DNA of 6,689 nt from an uncultured Flavobacteriales bacterium. GTDB lineage: Bacteria; Bacteroidota; Bacteroidia; Flavobacteriales_D; SKUL01. Numbering within the stretch: position 1 is the stretch's first letter; the number at the start of each line of letters is the position of its first letter. The stretch covers positions 1 to 6,689 of the forward strand of contig CALDPJ010000265.1 of assembly GCA_937911795.1 (NCBI GenBank), given 5' to 3'. A model generated the notes under the pieces. The model searched no databases. It saw only the letters and a program-made list of their open reading frames with translations, and was not told the origin of the DNA. This document shows, in pieces, positions 1-5,207 of the stretch. The position numbers and the translations under genes were made by a program.

Positions 1-1401
1 CAGCGCAAACGGGTTCAACTGGCCAAAGTACTGATCGAGGAACCCGATTTTTTGTTGCTCGATGAGCCGACGAATCACCTGGACCTGGTGATGATCGAGT
101 GGCTGGAACAGTACCTGAAAACCGTTCCGTGTACGTTGCTGATGGTAACGCACGACCGCTATTTTCTGGACAATGTGTGTGATGAAGTGTTGGAACTGGC
201 AAATTCAAACATCTACAAATACAAGGGCAATTTTACCTATTACCTCGAGCAGAAAGCCCTGCGCGAAGAACTGCAATCGGTGAACATGGAAAAGGCCCAG
301 AGTTTTCTGAAAAAGGAACTCGAATGGATCCGGAAGCAGCCTCGCGCCCGCGGCACCAAATCGAAGGCACGGACAGAAGCATTTCATACACTGAAAGCTG
401 AAACCGGAAGGGTTCAAACCGATGATGAACTTGAGCTGGAGGTGAATTTCAACCGTCTCGGCACCAAGATTATTGAATTTCATAAAGTTTCGAAGGCGTA
501 TGGCGACAAAGTGCTGATCAATAAGTTCGAGTACGCGGTAAAGCGTGGAGAAAAGATTGGCTTCGTCGGGCCCAACGGAAGCGGGAAAACGACACTGTTG
601 AAACTCATTTCGGGAGAAGAGGAACCGGATTCCGGAAAAATTGTGATTGGCGAAACCGTCGAAATGGGTTACTATCGCCAAAGCAGTTTTGAGTTTTCTG
701 ACACGCAGCGCGTAATCGAAGCCATTACCGAAGTTGCTGAAGTCATTCCGTTGAAAGGCGGAAGAAAAATGAGCGCTTCTAATTTGCTGGAACGATTTCA
801 GTTCAACAAAAAGATGCACTATCAGCTCATCGAAAAACTGAGCGGTGGTGAGAAAAAAAGGCTGGCGCTTTGTCGAGTTTTGATGCGCAACCCAAACGTG
901 CTGCTGCTCGATGAGCCCACCAACGATCTTGACATATATACACTCAGCGCGCTGGAAGATTATCTTGTTCAGTTTCAGGGCTGCGTAATCGTCATCAGCC
1001 ACGACCGGTACTTTATCGACAAAGTGGTGGATCATCTCTATGTTTTCGAAGGCCAGGGAAAACTGAAAGATTTTCCGGGGAATTACAGCAGGTATATCGA
1101 CTGGAGAAATCAACAGGAACAGGAACGAAAAGCCGCGGCAAAACCAGCGCCTAAAACTACTCCCAAAACGGAGGCCGCCAAAAGTGAGAAAACCAAACTC
1201 AGCTACAAGGAAAAGCTGGAGTACGAAAAACTGGAAAAGGATATCGAAGAACTGGAAAGCCGTCGAAAAACGCTGGAGGCGGCGCTTCTGCAGATTACCG
1301 ACCACGAAGAACTGATGAAAACATCGGAAGAAATCGGTCAGGTAATCAGCGAAATCGACCGCAAAACCGAGCGTTGGATTGAATTGTCTGAATTGGTGTA
1401 G
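1..1401 (+). CDS. uup: ABC-F family ATPase, Uup-type (5'-truncated by window edge)
   Basis: This is the C-terminal 466 residues of a soluble duplicated ATP-binding-cassette protein with no membrane segments. The frame is open from base 1, so the start lies upstream; Uup proteins are usually about 620-640 residues, so roughly 160 are missing, including Walker A of domain 1. Numbering from base 1, the fragment opens right after the first signature motif (QRKRVQLAKVL). It continues with Walker B LLLDEPTNHLD (18-28), the H-loop MVTHDRYF (48-55), and the ABC-F inter-domain linker (about 72-145) rich in K/R with ARGTKSKAR. Domain 2 has Walker A GPNGSGKT (190-197), signature LSGGEKKRLAL (280-290), Walker B LLLDEPTNDLD (301-311) and H-loop ISHDRYF (332-338). 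A Lys/Ala/Pro-rich hinge (about 375-400) leads into a charged C-terminal coiled coil (about 400-466), the feature that favours Uup over EttA. The family acts on ribosomes; Uup is also linked to DNA-structure tolerance. Both catalytic Glu and His residues visible here are intact. Symbol is by family resemblance. Confidence 0.93.
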   Translation, partial: QRKRVQLAKVLIEEPDFLLLDEPTNHLDLVMIEWLEQYLKTVPCTLLMVTHDRYFLDNVCDEVLELANSNIYKYKGNFTYYLEQKALREELQSVNMEKAQSFLKKELEWIRKQPRARGTKSKARTEAFHTLKAETGRVQTDDELELEVNFNRLGTKIIEFHKVSKAYGDKVLINKFEYAVKRGEKIGFVGPNGSGKTTLLKLISGEEEPDSGKIVIGETVEMGYYRQSSFEFSDTQRVIEAITEVAEVIPLKGGRKMSASNLLERFQFNKKMHYQLIEKLSGGEKKRLALCRVLMRNPNVLLLDEPTNDLDIYTLSALEDYLVQFQGCVIVISHDRYFIDKVVDHLYVFEGQGKLKDFPGNYSRYIDWRNQQEQERKAAAKPAPKTTPKTEAAKSEKTKLSYKEKLEYEKLEKDIEELESRRKTLEAALLQITDHEELMKTSEEIGQVISEIDRKTERWIELSELV

Positions 1402-1472
1402 TTGCTGAAATTTAAAGCGAAAAGACTGATGTATGTCAGTTACTATCGGTTTTTTTACCACCTTTAACACCC

Positions 1473-2819
1473 ATGGAAACTCCGGTATTTATCATTGGTC
1501 TGGGGCTGCTGATTTTCGGCGCCCATTTTTTCAACCGAATTTTCAGCTACACGAAGATCCCGAACGCATTGTTGTTCATCATTTTCGGAATCATCATTGG
1601 CCCGATTCTGAAGTTGGTGATTCCCGAAGATTTCGGGAAAATGGGCGCGGTTTTTTCGGCGGTTACCCTGATTTTATTGTTGTACGAAAGCGGAACCAAC
1701 CTCAGTGTTGCAGCCTCCAAAAAAGCATTGGGGCCTTCTCTGCTGTTCACTTTATTCAACTTTGTTGTCAGCGCCGTAATAGCCACATCGGTCGCCTATA
1801 TTTTTTACAGCGACCTTGAATTCATCAGCTCCCTGTTTTTCGGGGTGATCGTAGCCGGAACTTCTTCGGCGATTGTCATTCCGATGTTGCAGCAGATTAA
1901 AGCCGACGAAGGCACGACTACCTACCTGATCCTTGAATCTGCGCTGAGCGATGTTTTTTGTCTGGTGATCGGACTGGCGCTTTTCGACTCACTGGCTGCC
2001 GGAACACTGGATGCCGGAACGATTGGAATCAGCATCGCCAAGGCTTTTTTCCTGGCTACATTGATTGGGTTATTGTTCGGGTACCTGTGGTCGATTGTGT
2101 TGAATCTGATCCGCGATTTGCAAAACCACATCCTCATCAACCTGGGAATGCTGTTTATCATTTATGGTCTCAGCGAATATTTCGATCTGAATGGTGGAAT
2201 CGCAGCGCTAGCCTTTGGCTTTGCACTGGGGAACAGCTACTTGATGTCCAATAAATTTCTCGGGGATCGATGGAAACCAAAACCACTTTTGCGCGAGGAA
2301 AAAATCCTGTTCTCGGAACTGGTTTTTGTACTGGCGACCTTCTTTTTCGTTTACGTCGGTATCAACATCGTTTTTGCATACCCTTCTATTTATATCGCGT
2401 CGCTGTTGATTGTGGTGCTCATTCTGATCATTCGTCCGTGGAGTGTCAAGTTTTCCATCTACTCCAAACACAGTCTGAAGGATGTAGGAATTATGAGCGT
2501 GATGGCTCCGAAGGGAATTGTACCGGCAATTCTGGCGGCACTACCGCTGCAACTTGGTCTGGAACGGGGCGATGATTTCCTGGTTCTCCAGGGTTCAATC
2601 ATTCAAAACCTCACATTTTCAATAATTCTGCTGAGTATTATAATTTGTTCGGGACTCGTAATATATGTCTCCAGCCGGAAAAACGGTATGTGGTATATGA
2701 GGAAGTTTTTTGCTTCTAAGTTACTGATCAATGAAGACAGCATGGCCGACGAAGACGAACATCTTCACCACCTGATAGATGATGAGGACGAAACGGAGAA
2801 TGAGCTGCCTGAGAAATAA
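1473..2819 (+). CDS. Cation:proton antiporter, CPA superfamily (Na_H_Exchanger fold)
   Basis: This is a 448-residue inner-membrane protein with about 12 hydrophobic segments; the first begins at residue 4. It probably exchanges Na+ or K+ for H+. Expected motifs are present: a substrate-pathway helix GVIVAGTSSAIVIPML (about 124-139) and a following helix with ESALSD (155-160), where D160 aligns with the transport Asp of CPA proteins. A late helix has APKGIVPAILA (345-355), whose K347 occupies the place of the conserved basic residue. The residue before D160 is Ser, where CPA1 usually has Asn and electrogenic CPA2 Asp. After the last helix (about 380-400) comes a cytosolic tail; residues 421-448 hold 13 acidic residues and three His, possibly a pH or metal sensor. 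There are no RCK/TrkA domains. The ATG follows a leader without Shine-Dalgarno, and no upstream in-frame start is needed because TM1 starts immediately. It lies 71 bases after the ABC-F gene and 65 bases before the usp gene. Ion specificity cannot be read from sequence. Confidence 0.9.
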   Translation: METPVFIIGLGLLIFGAHFFNRIFSYTKIPNALLFIIFGIIIGPILKLVIPEDFGKMGAVFSAVTLILLLYESGTNLSVAASKKALGPSLLFTLFNFVVSAVIATSVAYIFYSDLEFISSLFFGVIVAGTSSAIVIPMLQQIKADEGTTTYLILESALSDVFCLVIGLALFDSLAAGTLDAGTIGISIAKAFFLATLIGLLFGYLWSIVLNLIRDLQNHILINLGMLFIIYGLSEYFDLNGGIAALAFGFALGNSYLMSNKFLGDRWKPKPLLREEKILFSELVFVLATFFFVYVGINIVFAYPSIYIASLLIVVLILIIRPWSVKFSIYSKHSLKDVGIMSVMAPKGIVPAILAALPLQLGLERGDDFLVLQGSIIQNLTFSIILLSIIICSGLVIYVSSRKNGMWYMRKFFASKLLINEDSMADEDEHLHHLIDDEDETENELPEK

Positions 2820-2884
2820 TTTCCTGAGACCGGATACCGGATTTTCGATGCTGATTGAGTAAATTGGCTGAAAAGCATTTCCAA

Positions 2885-3706
2885 ATGTCCACATCCAAAA
2901 TTATTGTTCCCACCGATTTCACCGATCCTGCCAACAATGCATTGCGGCAGGCTGCGTCGCTGGCAAAATCAACTTCCAGCTCGCTTACACTGGTTCATAT
3001 TTCAGACGACGACCACCCAAATGAGGGCGAAAACAGGGCCCGGGAGTTGTGCGAAAGCATGCGCAACGAATTCAGGGTTGAAATCGATTACATATTGGAA
3101 CCCGGTGATTTGTTTGAGGATATTGGTCGCCTGGCGCAGAAGCACGAAGCGCGCTATGTGGTGATGGGCACCAGCGGAATCCGTGGAATCGTTCAACACC
3201 TGTTTGGGGCTCGGGTTTTAAAAGTACTCAAAAGCCTGACGGTTCCGGCTATTGTGGTACAGGATGACACTCCGGTGAAGGAGGAGTTCAAAAAAATCCT
3301 GCTTCCGGTGGATGACATCGAACCATTTGAGGAGAAACTGAACAGCATCATTCCCCTGGCGCAGCGCTTTCAGTCGAAGGTGATGATTTATGCAATCAAT
3401 CACCCGATGAAGGATCAGGACAAGGTGAAGGCCCACATTAAATTATCGCGACAAATGCTCAGCGATGCAGGTGTGAATTTTGCCGAAATGGAAGAATCAC
3501 CGAATGTTTTTTCAGCGGGAATTGCCAAACAAACGCTGAACTACGCCGCAAACTGGGGCGCCGATCTCATTGCCATTTCGCTGGCAGATACCGATAACAA
3601 AGGCAACCTCAACCAGGCCGATTGCGAGCGAATATTAAACAACGAGCAACACATTGCCGTGATCTGCACTCCCGAAAAACTCGACCGGAACCGGCTGTTT
3701 GATTAA
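2885..3706 (+). CDS. Tandem-domain universal stress protein (UspA family)
   Basis: This is a 273-residue cytosolic protein made of two Usp domains (about 4-126 and 136-262). Domain 1 starts KIIVPTDFTD, with D11 in the usual nucleotide-contact position. It carries a G-x2-G-x9-G loop (G95, G98, G108, within MGTSGIRGIVQHLFGA), so ATP binding is plausible; the residue after the last Gly is Ala109 rather than the common Ser/Thr. It closes with VPAIVVQ. Domain 2 starts KKILLPVDD but lacks the glycine loop (AISLADTDNKGN region), so it is probably a non-binding structural or regulatory half. The ATG at 2885 is preferred because the Usp fold starts three residues later; an in-frame TTG at 2855 would add ten non-family residues. 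The gene follows the antiporter on the same strand. Usp domains are often linked or fused to CPA antiporters, which suggests a regulatory partner or a shared stress response; that link is inference. It ends 5 bases from the convergent lhgO gene. Confidence 0.9.
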   Translation: MSTSKIIVPTDFTDPANNALRQAASLAKSTSSSLTLVHISDDDHPNEGENRARELCESMRNEFRVEIDYILEPGDLFEDIGRLAQKHEARYVVMGTSGIRGIVQHLFGARVLKVLKSLTVPAIVVQDDTPVKEEFKKILLPVDDIEPFEEKLNSIIPLAQRFQSKVMIYAINHPMKDQDKVKAHIKLSRQMLSDAGVNFAEMEESPNVFSAGIAKQTLNYAANWGADLIAISLADTDNKGNLNQADCERILNNEQHIAVICTPEKLDRNRLFD

Positions 3707-3711
3707 CTCCG

Positions 3712-4926
3712 TCAGGCGTCGGCCAGTCCGAACTGCTTTTCGGCCATTTCGCAAATTTGTCCTCCGATGGCCAATGATGCCGTAGCTGCCGGTGATGGAG
3801 CATTCAGCACATGAATACTCCGGTGACCGTATTCAATCCGGAAATCATCTTTGGTATCGCCGTCGGCTTTGAGCAACATGGCGCGCACTCCCGAACGACC
3901 GGGTTTCAGGTCATCCATTTCCAATGATGGAATCAGGCGCTGAAGTGTTGTCAGAAATAGTTTTTTAGAAAAAGCTCTGCGGTATTCGTTGATTCCAAAG
4001 CTGATGTTGCCGAGGAACAAACGCCACGTGCCCGAATAACTCAGTGCGTCGATGGTGTCGTTCAGGTTGAAATCCAGTTTTTTGTAACCTTCTCTTTTGA
4101 ATGCAAAAACGGCATTTGGCCCGCATTCAATTCCGCCTAAAGCCATGCGTGTAAAATGCACTCCCAAAAAAGGAAACTCAGGATTTGGAAGCGGGTAGAT
4201 TAAATCATTCACTAAATATTCAGCTTCCTCGGTGAGTTCGTAATAATCTCCGCGGAAACCGACCACTTTTTCAGAAATCATGACTTTGTCTTTTTTGGCC
4301 ATGCGATCTGCCTGGAGACCGGCGCAGAAAATGGTGTATTTTGCTTGATAACGATCTTTGTTCGTGTGCAACACGGAATGGTCGCTGCGTTTTTCGATGT
4401 AGAGGACTTCCTCGCCCATCCGGATTTCACTTTCGGAATTCGTCGTGGTTACCAATTCGGCCATTTTTTCGGTGGCTGCACGAAAATCTATGATACCGGT
4501 TTGTGGGACCCACAATCCGGCGATACCGTGGCATTCGGGTTCTATCTCACGGATTTGTTCTGACGTGATTTTCTCTACGCCGGTGAGACCGTTCGCAATC
4601 CCGTTTTGCAGGATTTTGTCCATGTGCGGCAACTCATTTTCGTGCGTAGCGACCACCACTTTTCCGCAAACGTCGTGGGCGATGTTATGCTCCTTCGCAA
4701 ACTCCACGAGCTCCACGCGGCCCTTCATGCAATTTTTTGCCTTCAGCGAACCCGGTGCGTAATACAACCCGGAGTGAATCACCCCTGAATTGTGCCCGGT
4801 TTGGTGATCGGCGAGGCGCTCTTCCTTTTCGAGCAATACAAGTTTAAGTTTTGGAAAGCGCTGTTGAATTTTATAGGCGGTAGCTGCGCCTACAATTCCT
4901 CCTCCGACGATGGCGATGTCATACAT
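3712..4926 (-). CDS. lhgO: L-2-hydroxyglutarate dehydrogenase/oxidase (FAD-dependent)
   Basis: This is a 404-residue flavoprotein of the DAO superfamily that oxidises L-2-hydroxyglutarate to 2-oxoglutarate. In E. coli LhgO passes electrons to membrane quinone, and the same is likely here. Evidence: N-terminal Rossmann motif IAIVGGGIVGAATAY (4-18) with the acidic partner in LLEKE (31-35); the family block HQTGHNSGVIHSGLYYAPGS (41-60); GKVVVAT (88-94); PFLGVHFTRM (242-251) followed by GPNAVFAFKREGYKK (269-283); and the C-terminal block HVLNAPSPAATASLAIG (372-388), which closes the FAD site. These blocks match remembered E. coli LhgO almost position by position. Length is normal; E. coli LhgO is slightly longer at the C terminus. 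The start at 4926 (MYDIAIVGGG) is chosen because family members begin MYD and because a -7-like box lies at 4947-4954, within the 75-base in-frame extension to 5001. No neighbouring glutarate or lysine-degradation genes are visible, so it likely acts alone, removing a by-product of promiscuous dehydrogenases. Confidence 0.95.
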   Translation of the reverse strand: MYDIAIVGGGIVGAATAYKIQQRFPKLKLVLLEKEERLADHQTGHNSGVIHSGLYYAPGSLKAKNCMKGRVELVEFAKEHNIAHDVCGKVVVATHENELPHMDKILQNGIANGLTGVEKITSEQIREIEPECHGIAGLWVPQTGIIDFRAATEKMAELVTTTNSESEIRMGEEVLYIEKRSDHSVLHTNKDRYQAKYTIFCAGLQADRMAKKDKVMISEKVVGFRGDYYELTEEAEYLVNDLIYPLPNPEFPFLGVHFTRMALGGIECGPNAVFAFKREGYKKLDFNLNDTIDALSYSGTWRLFLGNISFGINEYRRAFSKKLFLTTLQRLIPSLEMDDLKPGRSGVRAMLLKADGDTKDDFRIEYGHRSIHVLNAPSPAATASLAIGGQICEMAEKQFGLADA

Positions 4927-4946
4927 ACATATCCGGTTTGAGGGCG

Positions 4947-4954
4947 CAAAGTTA
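4947..4954 (-). promoter_or_regulatory. Candidate Bacteroidota -7 promoter box for lhgO
   Basis: Read on the minus strand the bases are TAACTTTG, an exact match to the Bacteroidota primary-sigma -7 consensus TAnnTTTG. It ends 20 bases before the ATG at 4926. Transcription would start around 4940, giving a leader of roughly 14 bases. No clear TTG-type -33 element is seen at the expected distance, so the call rests on one box and the position. Confidence 0.5.
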
Positions 4955-5009
4955 GCATTCATGTGGCTTGTTGCTATTGCTCTGTTGTTCTCGTTTTTCA
5001 TTTCGGGAA

Positions 5010-5025
5010 TATATCAGCGGATATA
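5010..5025. promoter_or_regulatory. Perfect 6-4-6 inverted repeat, possible operator
   Basis: TATATC and GATATA flank AGCG, a perfect 6-bp inverted repeat with a 4-base spacer in the divergent gap between lhgO and the LRR gene. It lies about 84 bases upstream of the lhgO start and 125 upstream of the LRR start. The spacing could suit a dimeric regulator, but the arms are AT-rich and a chance occurrence is possible. GCGG (5017-5020) could alternatively pair with CCGC (5030-5033). Confidence 0.25.
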
Positions 5026-5150
5026 AACACCGCGCAACCTCTTGATATTTTCGCGTTTAATAAACACACCAATCAAAAGGAATAGGTCTCCACGTCAATA
5101 AGAGCCGTTCCTTATTTATATTTTTTTTGAACCAACCATAAACAAATCAC

Positions 5151-5207
5151 ATGAAAAATTTATTGATTCTTCCGCTGATTTTTGTACTCTCATTACCTGC
5201 TGCTGCA
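5151..5207 (+). other. Sec signal peptide of the LRR protein
   Basis: It encodes residues 1-19: a short Lys-containing n-region, a hydrophobic core LLILPLIFVLSL and a PAAA c-region. An A-x-A signal-peptidase I site falls before Q20. There is no lipobox Cys, so the protein is not a lipoprotein. Confidence 0.85.

Larger units (their letters stand above)
4927..5150. other. Divergent intergenic region between lhgO and the LRR gene
   Basis: These 224 AT-rich bases carry the control signals for two divergent genes. Besides the lhgO -7 box and the inverted repeat listed separately, they hold an 11-base palindrome GTTTAATAAAC (5055-5065). A near-consensus -7 box for the LRR gene, TATATTTT (5117-5124, 7 of 8 matches to TAnnTTTG), lies just before the end of an 8-T run (5121-5128). 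The 20 bases before the LRR ATG are A-rich and without Shine-Dalgarno, as is usual in Bacteroidota. No RNA gene, terminator hairpin or short conserved ORF was found. Confidence 0.6.

Noticed and set aside
1425..1456. Possible terminator after the ABC-F gene: ACTGA/TCAGT hairpin and a T-run
   Set aside because: The stem is only 5 bp (6 with a G-U pair), and the T-run begins about 10 bases after it, so it does not have intrinsic-terminator geometry.
205..1470. A 421-codon open frame on the minus strand opposite the ABC-F gene
   Set aside because: The plus strand has unmistakable ABC-F motifs throughout. The antisense translation is Phe/Gln/Leu-rich with no recognisable motifs, as expected of a shadow frame.
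1433..1819. A 128-codon plus-strand frame starting before the antiporter ATG
   Set aside because: It lies almost wholly inside the antiporter in another frame, and its product is Phe/His/Arg-rich without domain features.
2829..2842. Tandem ACCGGAT repeat, also readable as a CCGG-ATA-CCGG hairpin, between antiporter and usp
   Set aside because: A two-copy 7-mer and a 4-bp stem followed by only four T are too short to support a terminator or operator.
2855..2884. TTG start adding ten residues to the Usp protein
   Set aside because: The added residues are not part of the Usp fold, and the ATG at 2885 fits family N termini. A weak -7-like TAAATTGG at 2860-2867 (7 of 8 matches) would also fall after this start, but it is too weak to call as a promoter.
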